Shown here: positions 11,921-22,799 of the stretch, in pieces
How the letters are laid out: each line of letters begins with the position of its first letter
How positions within the stretch are numbered: position 1 is the stretch's first letter
Origin: Camellia lanceoleosa
Taxonomy: Eukaryota > Streptophyta > Magnoliopsida > Ericales > Theaceae
Assembly (NCBI GenBank): GCA_025200525.1
Contig: CM045762.1
Location: forward strand, 23,811,374-23,875,373
Direction: 5' to 3'
Length of the DNA stretch: 64,000 bases
The notes under the pieces: model-generated
Told to the model about the DNA's origin: nothing
Databases searched by the model: none
What the model saw: the letters and a program-made list of their open reading frames with translations, nothing else
Program-made: the position numbers and the translations under genes

Positions 11921-12846
11921 TCTATACTATATATTAAGTAAAAGGGGTTTTTTAACCCCAAGTCTTATGGGAGCTCCAATCTCCCAATCTAAATTTTTTG
12001 ATTTTTTGATTTAAAAAAAAAAACCTTAGCATTTATTAATTTCTCTCAACCCCCAAGTCTTACCTTCATAATAACACTTTAATGCATTAAGAACAAACAT
12101 AAAAAAAATTCTTTGAAATTCAACACATATGAATTTCTTGAAAAGTCCCAACACATATAATTATTATCCCTCATAATAACACTTTAATGCATTAAGAACA
12201 AGCATAAAAAAAGTGGATTGTAAAGGCTAACACGTATGATTATTATCAAAATAGTATATTATAATATAATATAATAAAAAAAAGAAGACATTAATTCCTT
12301 GAAAAGTCTAATATATATGATTATTATCAAAATATTAAACTTTAATATAATATAAAAAATGGGGGGAAAAAAAAGACATTTAAAAAAAAACACTTAAAAA
12401 TCGCAATTCACATATATAGATAATTATCTATACTATATATTAAGCAAAATGGGGTTTTTAACCCCCAAGGCCTGTGGGAGTTTCAATATCCCAATCTGAA
12501 TTTTTTAAATTTTTTATTAAAAAAAAACTCAGCATTTATTGATTTAATCAAAATCTCTTGATCAGCATTTACTAACTTTTTTCAATCCACATGTCTTTCC
12601 ACACGCATTTATTGATTTATTCAAAATTCACGATCGACATTTAAAATCCTCATACAAATAATTATAGATACAATCATGTATAATTCTTTAGCACTTTTAA
12701 ACTTCTCTCATACACTATAATTAGTGATAAGATTGTTAAATTATTTTTATAAAAAATCTTAAAAAACATAATTTATATATTAAAAAAATTTAAAATAAAT
12801 ATAAATATCTATAATTATTTCGTGCATAGGACGAGTGATAGGCCAG
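11921..12846 (+). mobile_element. Non-autonomous Helitron(s), two 5' ends, copy A
   Basis: Two Helitron-type 5' termini, TCTATACTATATATTAAG, occur at 11921 and 12427. Each is preceded by A and followed by a GGGGTTTTT(T)AACCCC palindrome. One 3' terminus ends CCAG at 12846 before a T. It is preceded by an imperfect hairpin beginning at CGTGC (12821), as in plant Helitron ends (CTRR rule, here CCAG). Insertion between A and T is consistent. The first unit (11921-12426) lacks its own 3' end, so either one copy landed in another or the 5' end was duplicated. No Rep/helicase is encoded. Confidence 0.75.
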
Positions 12847-13630
12847 TTGTAATATAGGTAAGACAGAAGAAGTGTCACTCCTTCTTAAGTCACCCAAGAG
12901 TTTTTGACCTATTTCCAGGTTTTTATCACTATTTTGTATTACCGATTACATGGACTTTTATAATTAGTTCTTTTATCGGGAAATAAATATTAAGATATTA
13001 ATGAAAACAATAAATAACATATTATCATATATCCGGTGTTAGCAATTTGAAAATTTGGCAAAAAGTTAATTTTTTTGACTTTTTGTCAAGTTCTCCTAAA
13101 AAAAAAGTCGCATTAAAGTCACCAACAAAGCTAAAATGTGAAGAAACTAATTTTTTAGTAATTTTCCAAAACATAGCAGCATTATTTTTAACCTGATAAT
13201 TAGCTAATGTATATGTTATTGAAGAATTATATATAGTTAAAAATTAGTCAGCACAGTGTATTGTATGTTTGTATTTTAGGACAAGTTTGAGATATGTTAA
13301 AAAAGATAAAAAGTTAAAAGTTATTATTTTATTAGTCACATCATTTTATTTAAGTCATATTATTTCTTTAACAAATCACTTCAAACTCAACTCAAATCTA
13401 ACTTATATTTTATAAAAAGTTAAAAAATACATTAGTTAAATCTTCTCCAAATAACCCTAGTCAGTCTAATTTTTTATAGGGGAATTTACACAATATAACC
13501 AAAGCATTTCCTTTTACAAGTAGTCCAAAAAGAGTTTTTGATGACTCCCATAAACAGAAAGCCCACAAAGGCATTCCCGTGTTTCAGCACACACGCATAA
13601 CATAACAGAGTAAACTGCTTCATAATGACA

Positions 13631-13668
<38 letters not shown>

Positions 13669-15108
13669 TAATAATTTCAAAGCAAAAACATAAAAACAAA
13701 AACGAAAACAAATAAAAACAAATTGTAGAGAGAGATAGAGTTATGAGGGTTGCAGAAAAAGCTCCTACTGCACAACCTGTATTACCAGTTCTTCTGCCGG
13801 ATCTCTTTTTTCTCTTCAAATATGTTAATTTATACATATATTGCTGCCTTGTAGCTTCTTCTTTTTTGTCAAAAGAATTCAATATACCAATCTAAATAAT
13901 AAATGTAAAGTTATTCACTAACATAATTTTTATAGAAGACTCATTTGAAATTATGTGGTGGTGGTGTTTTAGAAATTTGGAAAAGTATGATGTATAGGAG
14001 TGAACACAACATCATTCTATATGAAAATATTTGCGTTACGTTCTTAATAAACTTTTGAGCTAACCATGTTGGGCATCTTTAAATTATACAATTCTTCTGC
14101 GAGAAAAATGAGTGGGAGCTCTAATTAGAATACTAGTGATGTGACGATGAGTCCACCCTTTGCTACGATGTATTGTGTCTATTTTTCTTCTTTTTTCTTT
14201 TTTTTTTTGGCTTTGCCACCTCATTAGTAGTGGGTTTAGAGCCACTAAATTAGTGGTCTCTAGCACCACCGTTCTTGTATATTATTGTGACATTTCAGTT
14301 GATAGTGTTTCTTGAAAAAAAAATAATAAATTAAAGGTTATGAAAAAAGATGTTACCTAAACAAACACAATTAATTTGATGTATCCTAGCTACTTAACTC
14401 TTAAAACATTTTCTTTTACAATGATTAGTATGGAAAATGTTATACAAACTAATAAATTTTATAATTTTTTTATTTACGTCATGCAATAAAGAAAAAAATT
14501 GAAATTTAAACATAATTCACTTTACTTCAATAATGTGATAACAATACATCAATGTGAATAATACAATAGTGAGAAATTCAATGAACACATTCATTTATAC
14601 AACAATGTCAAAAAAAATATTCATGAAAGTACTCAAATTTAAAATGTATATACAAAATTAATTTTAAATGTAGTACATACCATATTAAATTTTAATCTAG
14701 ACCATGGTCTACTTGTCCCAACAGTATTTTCTATTTTCTTGGACTACTTTCTTTCTATATATTTGTGTGGCAAGTAAACTAGCATCATGGATTCATCATA
14801 GAATAATAAAACAAGTATTCCCAAACCCACCACTAGTCTTTTAAAACAATGAAGATCAAATGAGAACCAATTGCATGATCACAAAATCTGGGTGAAAATT
14901 AAAGCAAGAGATCACTGACACACATTCTGAGAGAGAGAGAGAATTGGCAAGAATCAAAAACATGTATTGCTCTATTTTGGAAGTAGAAAGTAGTTTGACA
15001 AGAAAAGGGTAATGAAAAAGCTGTGTTTGGGTGCTTGGATCACATGCATTACACACAAATGTGAAAAGACAAAAAAACAAAAACAAACAAGACCCATGTG
15101 TATTGCTG
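12847..15108. other. Gene-less stretch 3' of the SPL-like gene, copy A
   Basis: AT-rich intergenic DNA with a (CT)n microsatellite (13633-13664) flanked by unique, moderately GC sequence, and a region near 14090-14270 with imperfect inverted phrases (GTGGGAGCTCTAATTAG / CTAAATTAGTGGTCTC). Near 14931 there is a (GA)n run shorter than in copy B. Open frames over the microsatellite are low-complexity. The last few hundred bases before 15109 probably include the SPL 3' UTR. Confidence 0.5.
14971..14980. promoter_or_regulatory. CArG-box-like site 3' of the SPL-like gene, copy A
   Basis: TCTATTTTGG differs from CC(A/T)6GG at one position. It lies about 130 bases beyond the SPL stop codon. In Arabidopsis, AGAMOUS was reported to activate SPL through a CArG-box-like element in its 3' region, so the position is suggestive. 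The site is unchanged in copy B (62971-62980). This is inference only. Confidence 0.35.
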
Positions 15109-16811
15109 CTAATAAGAAAGCTTGAGAGACAAATCAACAGAAGTAGAGGAGGAATCAAAACCAGTGAATGTTGTTGTTGAGGCATTGAAACAAGAACCTT
15201 GATCTGCAGCAACAACAACTGAAGCTTCTGATGAAGAAGAGCCACCTGTTAAGTCCATGTATTCCTTGGAAGAAGTGCCTCTGACACCATCTTTCCCTGG
15301 AAAGAACTCAAACTCCATGAATACATTTCCACCTCCTCCTCCTGAGCTTCCCTTCCTATGAACAGCCACAACCTCCACTTCCTACAATACTCATCAAACA
15401 AAAACCTAATCAAAATCAACTTCTATACTATTCACACAATTTAATCATACAATATTTAAAAAGTTGAGTTTCACATAATGTCATAGTACCTTGATTAATT
15501 TTGTGATCAATTTTTATGCATGTATTTTTTTTAAAGTAATGACGTATTAATTAAAAACACAAAAATTATACAAAATGATATGGTGTTAAATTTGTATTCA
15601 TCCATTTTAAATTAAAAAGCCAATCAAAATTTCTTATTATTTCAAAAGATAATACTATATAAATAGAATTTTCATACAAAACAATGTGTTTTTGTATGGA
15701 GCTCTCATTTTAGGATAAAACCATGATCATTGTAGTTTTAAAGTGCAAAAAATTCACATCATTTTATATTGAAAATTTGATTCTATTGCTTTAAAACAAA
15801 AACAAAATCATTATGCTGTTAAAAATGCTATTATCATAATATCATATCATTCTTGTTAAAAATATTAATATGAAAATTTTTGTATAAAATCAAGTTTATA
15901 CATCATCATTTTAGTGGGTTTTTTTTCTCTATAAAATTTTAGTTTTCAAATCATATTTTTTTTCAATCACAATTCTCCATAACAAACACATTACACAACT
16001 TTCAGTAATTAAACTTGATAAAAAAAAAATAAAAAAAACACTATATGTTGAGTCTCTTGCATCTGCTTAAGGCTTCTTCTTCACCTGATCAACATTGATA
16101 CCGCCATAACCCAGAGCTCCCATGCCGAGATCCTGATTCTCTCCATCGACAATTCGCTTGTTTCGTAGATTCAATCCTAGAAAATCACATCCATTGATCG
16201 GACGAGATAACCCAAAGTTTTCGCCATTAACGCGCTTCTTCTGCAACAAATCCCAAAAAGATTAGAAAAAGAAAAAAGAAAAAAAAAGGGTTTTGATTTT
16301 GAAACATTACCTTGTGGCAGAGACCACAGTGTTGATCATCAGAGTAATAATTATAAGACCTTAAGTTTGGGATTGAAGAGAGCTCTTCCACATTGAACCC
16401 ACTCTGTAAACCCAGATTCAGACCTCCAAATCCATACGAATCAGTCCCAGAGAAGCATCCATTTCGAATCCTCTGACGCATCAAAGCCTGGTTGAGACCC
16501 AACTGTGCTAACCCATTGGATGAAATCGGATTGGGGAACGAAGAAGATGGTGGAAAGAAGGGATTGAGAGATTGTGGAAGTGGGTTTGTCGTTGTTGTTT
16601 GGGTTATCTTCTTCCAGCGGTCTTGGTCTTGCAATCTGAGACGCTCGAGCTGAGCCACACCCATTCCTCTCTGTGGTTGTTTCTTCTTCTTTGGGACTGA
16701 CTCGTTAGATTTCGACTTTCTTCTTCCACTCTGTTTCGTGTTCTCGGATCTAGAGAAGTCTTCCAACTCAGCCAAGTTCTTCTCGGAACCCATGAGAACT
16801 GAGGTAGCCAT
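15109..16811 (-). CDS. SPL: SPOROCYTELESS/NOZZLE-like transcriptional adaptor (SPL/SPEAR family), complete, copy A
   Basis: Three minus-strand exons: 16311-16811, 16085-16240 and 15109-15381. All junctions are in phase 0: donors AAG/GTAATG and CAG/GTGAAG, acceptors TTGCAG/AAG and TTGTAG/GAA. Introns are 70 and 703 nt. The product is 309 aa, close to Arabidopsis SPL/NZZ (314 aa). The N-terminus starts MATS. A basic stretch (residues 29-48, GRRKSKS ... PKKKKQPQR) is a likely nuclear signal. It runs into the family's GMGVAQLERLRLQ motif (49-61). A HCGLCHKKKR motif spans exons 1-2. EFEFFPGK (242-249) and the terminal EAR motif DLSLKL (302-307) follow. Family members recruit TOPLESS through EAR, repress TCP factors and are needed for sporocyte and ovule development. 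SPEAR/TIE paralogues share these motifs. Orthology to SPL itself rests on the matching ends and length. An alternative ATG at 16847 would add 12 residues. Confidence 0.88.
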
Positions 16812-17932
16812 GCATTCAGAGACAGAGATAGGTTTTAGAGAGAGCAAAATGGGTTTGATTATGGAGAGAGAGAGAGTGAGTGTATGTTTATGCTGAGAAC
16901 CAACTAGAAATACCAGTCATGGCTTATGCCTGTGCTCTGCAGCTCTGCTTGTGTTATTCCAAGTTGATATATATATATATATTATTAGTAATTTTTGTTT
17001 TTGTTTTTTAAATATTATCCATTGATTGATATTTGCTCACCTTTTTGACTAATCTCGAAGAGAGATTATTCGTCTAGAGGTTACTATGAAACAGTGACAT
17101 TTACATTTTTTATTTTAAGGTTGTGCCAGAGACCTAAATTGTTTTATTAAAATTTTTATCAAATCTCTCGGATGATTATGAGATTCATACATATATGAGA
17201 TTGTATAAGTCTTACACCTATGTGAGAGATTTCGTAAAAATTTTAATAAATCATTGAGTTCATGACATTTTCCTTTATTTTAAGTTATTTTTATTTTGCA
17301 GGCAAATCTCCTCCAGTCCAAAATCTAAACGAGAGGGTATTATTTGGATCCTTGCAGCCCATCACAAGTACTATTTTAATGATTCGAATCATTCATTTTG
17401 TCCGGTATTTGGTATAGTTTATTCACACAAAAAATTAAATGAATTCGATAATCGTAACATATTCATTTTACCATCTTTGTTACCAAATAAATGGATGACA
17501 ATTATGTTTTTAAAAATAAATCCTATATTTTTTTTATGACAAATGCAATAAATTGAACAAATTAAAATTATTGAATCGATTTGAATTTTTTTGTGGATGA
17601 AATACACAAAGTATCAAATAAATGAACAATATAAATTATCAAAACGAGACTCATGTTGGACTATAGGCTCAAGTAACACCTTTCAATCCAAATTTTGGGC
17701 AGAAGAGATCCTCCTCCGTTTATGTTTTAACCTCCTATAAAAAGTGTGAAACCCTAAATGAAAACAAAATTGACACAATAAAATGTTATGATGAAAATTA
17801 CACAAGATACATATTTTAAAGACTAAAAATATATGCAAATTATAGTGTGAATACACACTATATAAAAATAAAAATAAAAATTAGTCTAACATCCCTCTCT
17901 AATTTTTACTAGTAGAAGAGATCTGCAATATA
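16812..17932. other. Upstream region of the SPL-like gene and intergenic DNA
   Basis: Contains a short GA-rich leader (about 16860-16880), a (TA)n run at about 16969-16982, and an imperfect palindrome at 17143-17250 (arms TTTATTAAAATTTTTA and its inverse). The (TA)n run is about 160 bases upstream of the SPL ATG and could hide a TATA box. No coding sequence was recognised. Confidence 0.4.
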
Positions 17933-18010
17933 TTTTGTATAGTGTAAGGTCCTCAGATCCATCACCCGTAATTACAGACATCAAATTTCTTCTAAATCTA
18001 TACACACAAA

Positions 18011-18012
<2 letters not shown>

Positions 18013-18047
<35 letters not shown>
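18013..18047. repeat. (CT)n microsatellite
   Basis: An uninterrupted CT run of about 35 bases, 30-odd bases before a possible start codon at 18080. CT runs are common in plant 5' UTRs. Confidence 0.9.
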
Positions 18048-18050
<3 letters not shown>

Positions 18051-18079
18051 GTATAGCAAAGCAAAAAATCAAAGCAGCA

Positions 18080-18145
18080 ATGGTTCTGTGGATGGACAAA
18101 GGTTTAGAACCTCTGACCGAAAATAAGATAGCCATCCTTTTGTGA
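18080..18145 (+). other. Possible first exon or small ORF downstream of a CT-rich leader
   Basis: ATG at 18080 opens a 21-codon frame (MVLWMDKGLEPLTENKIAIL plus one Leu) ending at TGA. Before it there is a CT-rich, leader-like stretch. An ATGGACAAAG/GT step could be a splice donor. The following kilobase is T-rich and intron-like. No family was recognised, and it may be chance. Confidence 0.2.
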
Positions 18146-21100
18146 TTTCGTTATTCGTTGTTCTAGTGGAGTTGATTTCAAGTTGTTATTTGTTCTTTAT
18201 TCATTGATTTTGATTTGATTTGTGTAAGGATTCTGATTCCGCATTAGATTTTTAGTTATGATTTGTGGTTCTCATTAGGTTTTTTATTTTAATTTGTGAT
18301 TTGGAAATTACATTTTGTAATCTTGTTGAGATTTTTGTTTTGGAACATTATTGAGTTGATTTGCAGAACATGTTAGATTTGTTCATTGATTTTGAGTTGA
18401 TTTGGCCAAAGAAAATCACGAAAAGGAATATATGATTTGGCGGAGAAAATCAACAAATTTTTCTAGCTATCACTGCGGAGAAATTGAGTCCAATTTTTAA
18501 AATGTTCACTCTAAAGGTAGAAATCTCATAATAGAGAAAATCAATATGCCAAAGAAAATTATATACATAGATTTCAAGTTGATTTGTGAAGGTGTTCCTT
18601 ATTTATTGATTTGAGTTGATTTGGCGAGAAAATTATAAGTCGAGTGTGTGATTTGGCCAAGAAAATCAACATAATAAGGGAAGAAAATCAAATTTCTCTT
18701 GTCGTCATAGAAATTTATCCCAATCTTTTAAAATGTTCACTATAAAGGAAAACAAATCCCGTGACAAATAAAATCAATATACTAGAAAATTATACACACA
18801 CAACTAGCTTGAAGAAGAAATTCAAAGGAAAGTAGTAAGTAAATTCCAAAAAAATTATAATAGGCACAAGGAAATTCGGAGAAATTTCATGTCTCAAAGA
18901 GATATTTTATTGCGGATAAATTGTAGAAAATCAACATGTTAGAGAATTTCATTTTTACAAATTTCTCTGGCTATAAATATACAAATTTGGGAGTCTAATG
19001 TGATTAGAAATTTCAAATGCCAAAGAAAATTTACTTTTACACACATACGCACCTTGCCAAAGTTATGTCATATATATATTTCTTCATATGAGTTTTCTTA
19101 TTATACTCAATTTAACTACTCCAGTTAATAAACTCAGATTCAAGCATAAATTTGAGTAAGAGCATTTTCAATCCTCAATCTCTTTTTGTGTATGTGTTTG
19201 TTGAATGTTGCCTGAAATTTCTTTGTCACAAGACACAATTTTCTCTAATTTGGTTAAAAGATAAAGAAAATTATGAGTAAATCAGAGAAAATTAGTCAAA
19301 TACAAAAGAAAATTGTGAGCAAATTAGGAGAAATTTGTGAGCAAATCAGAAAAAATTTAACTTCGAGAGAAATTTAGCAAACCAAAATTTCTCACGGATC
19401 AAAATTTCTCTAAGTCGCCAATTTCTCTGGATCGAAATTTCTCTGGAAAAATTTGAGAGATCCCAACCACTATGAAAATATTGCATGTCATTTATACTAT
19501 AAAATCTTAATACAAGAAATCTTAAAAAAATTTCCCAAAATAAAATAGTAAAATATATTTATTAAGCTAATAAAAATTTCCATTTGTCTTTCATATTTGA
19601 AAATGTTCCTCCTATACAATTTTCAAATTAAAAAAAAAAAAAATCATATTTTTCATCAAATATATTTTGCTAAAATAATCAAGTAGGCGTATTGTAGCCC
19701 CACGGTCAGCTGTAGCAAAATTAGTAACAAATCATTAGTTCTAAATTAATGCAATTTTTTTAATTTTTTATAACAAAATGGTTAGTTGTGCATATATTAA
19801 TAATTTTATAGACATAAACTCAAAATTAATCATCAAAAAAAAAAAAAAGAAAAAAAAAAAAACTTAAAATTTCTAAAAATCAAACTACATAAGCCTCCAC
19901 CTCCTGTCACATCATAAATAATAAGGTCATATTTTAAAGATATTTATTATGTCTCTAATAAATAATGCTTATCATATACAAATAAAAACTATATAGAATC
20001 AGTCACAAAAAAATTTGTTTCATTGACATTGTTCAATACATATTAAGCAGTGTTAGGGGCATAGAATTAGAATACATAATGTGTAAGGAAAATTTCTGTG
20101 TGGTTGAGATTTATTTAAATATGGCTTAGATATTCAAAATAAATTTTAACTATACAATACATTTTTTTGTGGACATTATGAGTCCTAATTTTATGCATTT
20201 AGTATTATTAATTTATATTTTTTTGTAGTAAGTTGTGTATTTAAATCTGTGTCTTTATTATTATTGCACATCAATACATAACAGTCCACAAATAGTTCTC
20301 ACCATCTTGATCATGAGAGGGTTGAGTCCATGTCAATTTATTTTATTAAATTATGGGTCAGTGTTACATATGCATAGCAATCATATAAAGTAAGATTTGG
20401 TCATTAAGATGTGAATCAGCTTTGAAATAGACTGGGTAATTTAAGAGCTGGTCATTAATTGTAAAAATTTTACGTAAATTTGCAACTGTTATTACGTTAT
20501 TAACATTTTTTTTTTTTTCTGAAGACATACATGTTTAACAGTTAAGTATTGGCATGTCTGTTAAACATATCTTCTATGTTGAAGAAGGAATTTTGTGAAT
20601 TTGACTTTTTCAGGCAATTATCTTTATCTTCTGAAAATTTTACTAAACATTAAATAAATTTGTTGACTTATATTTTCTATGAATAAAAATATCATAAATG
20701 TGAGCGTGTCAGTAAAGATTTTCAATCTTTACAGATTAAATTCAAGCCAATTATTAAGCTATTGTGTTGGTGTTCTTTTGCCTCAATGAAAAGGATTTCA
20801 AAATTGTCAAGTGTAGAAAAGAAAAATAAAGGAGCGAGAAAAAAATGATTGAGTGAATAAGCGGGTGATTGAATAAACAATCAAAATAACCATTAATTTA
20901 CTTCTACTTCTATGCTTGAAAAGGGGTGCATAAAATAAAGTGTAGAAAATTAAGTGCAAAAATATAAATGACAAGAAAAATAGAAATCAATTGTTTTTTA
21001 TTTGAGTTTTGAATCTTTTATAATGTAGCCATTAATGACTATTTTTAAAGAAAAAAATACAATAATAACTACTTAGTAACTATTAATTTCTCTCATCTTC

Positions 21101-21263
21101 ATCATTGTCTTATCATGTGTCCTTCCACTCATCCACTTTATCCTTCATGTTCTCCATAACTTTTTTTAACTTCCAAATGAATAAGAGGATGTCACGTATC
21201 TTAAAAATAATAACAATAATAATACTAATAATAAGAATATTTTATGGTGTCAACAAAATTATA
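18146..21263. other. Gene-less AT-rich stretch
   Basis: Includes the 231-bp repeat and, up to about 19460, dense AGAAATTT/AAATTTCT motifs. Beyond that it is plain AT-rich DNA with poly-A runs near 19630 and 19840. No gene, tRNA or clear element boundary was seen. Confidence 0.45.
18360..18830. repeat. Degenerate tandem repeat, about 231-bp period
   Basis: The phrases TTGAGTTGATTTGGC, AAAATGTTCACT and AAATCAATAT recur in order, with the AATGTTCACT copies at 18501 and 18732. A weaker third unit continues to about 19050. Non-coding. Confidence 0.65.
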
Positions 21264-21746
21264 GGCTGTGTTTGGTTGTGCTTTTGAAACGTGATTCTAC
21301 ACCTGTGTTTCAATATGATGTTTGTTTAGTATTTTGTAATCACGTTCAAAATATAAAAGGCTCTTGATAAATGGAATCAAATCTGTCTCAGCCGCTCTTT
21401 TGCTCTGTTTTTTTTTTTCAAAAATTTTGCTAAGGAGACGTCAAATCGGCCAAATTTGTCCAAGCTTTTTTTTTTTTTTGCAATTGATTTATATAATCGA
21501 AAAAAATATTTTCTGAAATTTTTAAAATTTTTTATGTGTTTTAAAATAATTTTGAGTTATATGTTTAGTTATGAATTGTAAATTTTGTATCACATATCAA
21601 ATGTCACATCAACAATTCTTCACTCAAATCAAAACTCTTTTCAAAACTCTTTACCAAACAAACTTTTTACACTCAAATCATAATTCTACAACACACAAAT
21701 TCAAAATACAACTCATACTTTCAAATCACATTTACAAAACACTACC
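21264..21746. mobile_element. Candidate MITE
   Basis: The left end GGCTGTGTTTGGTTGTGCTT is roughly mirrored by the right end ... AAGTGTTTTGTAAATGTGATTTG read on the other strand (GGTAGTGTTTTG). The interior has paired TCAAATC/GATTTGA phrases. No clean target duplication was seen. Confidence 0.4.
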
Positions 21747-21899
21747 ATAATATTTCATTAGTCAAGCATATAAATGCGTACAATTATTTTTTGATTTCTT
21801 TGACGAGTGTAGAAAATTAAAACCGCGTGATCCACCCAACACACAACACCTTTGTCGATACGATTTGGGTGAAGAGGAAGAAGAAAGAAAGACTGAAGA

Positions 21900-22100
21900 T
21901 TATAAGATCTCAACAATCATCTCCATAATCTTTTTAGAGAGAGAGAAACAGATATACGTATAGAGAGAGAGAAACAAACATAATATGGAGCCCAGGGTGT
22001 ACGGTAAGCGCGCCGTCCTGGGTTGGAAGGCATGAAGATCGTGACGATCCCAACCACTCGTAAACCGCCACGTAAATTCTTTGGGCTCTACCTTTTCCAT
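21900..22100 (-). CDS. Possible small-peptide gene or upstream ORF in a GC-rich island
   Basis: A 66-codon minus-strand frame from ATG 22100. The first 40 or so codons are of unusually high GC for this region (residues EFTWRFTSGWDRHDLH, then FQPRTARLPYTLGS); the tail is derived from a GA run and is hydrophobic. Upstream sequence resembles a plant leader (CTTCTCTCTC, then ACAAACAAG). On the opposite strand two short ORFs overlap as ATGA (a 16-codon ORF from 21985 and a 23-codon ORF from 22032). I recognise no family. The strand and even coding status are uncertain because the island is strongly palindromic. Confidence 0.25.
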   Translation of the reverse strand: MEKVEPKEFTWRFTSGWDRHDLHAFQPRTARLPYTLGSILCLFLSLYTYICFSLSKKIMEMIVEIL

Positions 22101-22799
22101 ATGTAGATGTCTTGTTTGTTAGTGTGTATGAGAGAGAAGTCTGGGACGACGCGTACGACGTCGTTATCTGGGGTATGTTTTTATGTTGGGGACCATCGGC
22201 CTATTTTGCTAGAGTAATGATATGAATTTTAAAAAAAATATCATGAGAGATTTTTTATTTTTAAATTATAAATATAATAAAATATTATACACTAATTAAA
22301 ATAATAAAATTATCATGAAATATTTTATGATATTTTTTTATGATCCGTAATATTAATCATTTTGTTAATTAACTGGATTGAAAATTAACTTTTTAACGTT
22401 TTGATTTTTTTAATTATATTATTTCATTTTTTTGCATATTTTTTTTTAAAAAAAACTTAAAAATTAGTTTTTAACCTACTTCTTAAAATAGGATTAAGGT
22501 TATGTTTGACATAAATTTTTTTAGCTATTTGAACCGCAAAAAAAAAAATAAAATAAGTTATAACGTCAATAAGATAAAATGTTATATTTAAACTATAATC
22601 ATTTTATTTTTTTCTCACAAAACTTAAAAAAGCTTAAAAAATTCATCTCAAACAAAATTTTTGAACTACAAATTAAAAAAATTAAAAAATCAATTCACAT
22701 AGCAAAAGAAGGATTAGTGGTGAGTCTTTGGGGTCACATTGGGTTTTTGTTCTGTTTTGTAAATAAGGCGGCTGGGGTTAAATATCGACGTGGATGGTA
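22101..22799. other. Gene-less stretch right of the GC-rich island
   Basis: Holds a palindromic ACGACGTCGT at about 22156 with a GACGTC (bZIP-type) core and an ACGCGT just before it, then AT-rich sequence. No coding sequence recognised. Confidence 0.4.

Larger units (their letters stand above)
1..16001. repeat. Large direct duplication, copy A
   Basis: This block recurs collinearly and in the same orientation at 47881-64000. Shared landmarks are the USP exon, tRNA-Ser, four MITE-type elements, the LINE, the Helitron and the last SPL-like exon. The offset grows from 47880 at the left edge to 47913 at the tRNA, 47978 at the Helitron end and 47999 at the right edge, so copy A is net about 119 bases shorter. 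Much of the sequence is identical. Differences cluster in homopolymers, microsatellites and CAG/CTG sites of the LINE and Helitron. The window starts inside the repeat, so the left limit is unseen. Confidence 0.97.

Noticed and set aside
6600..12700. Deamination of methylated cytosine as the cause of CAG/CTG loss
   Set aside because: That would give TTG or CAA transitions. The observed changes are mostly deletions and scrambles such as CAG to CG or CGA.
13486..13882. 122-codon minus frame (also 61452-61859)
   Set aside because: Crosses a (CT)n microsatellite giving an Arg-Glu repeat; not supported by splice sites or homology, although the non-repetitive part is conserved between copies.
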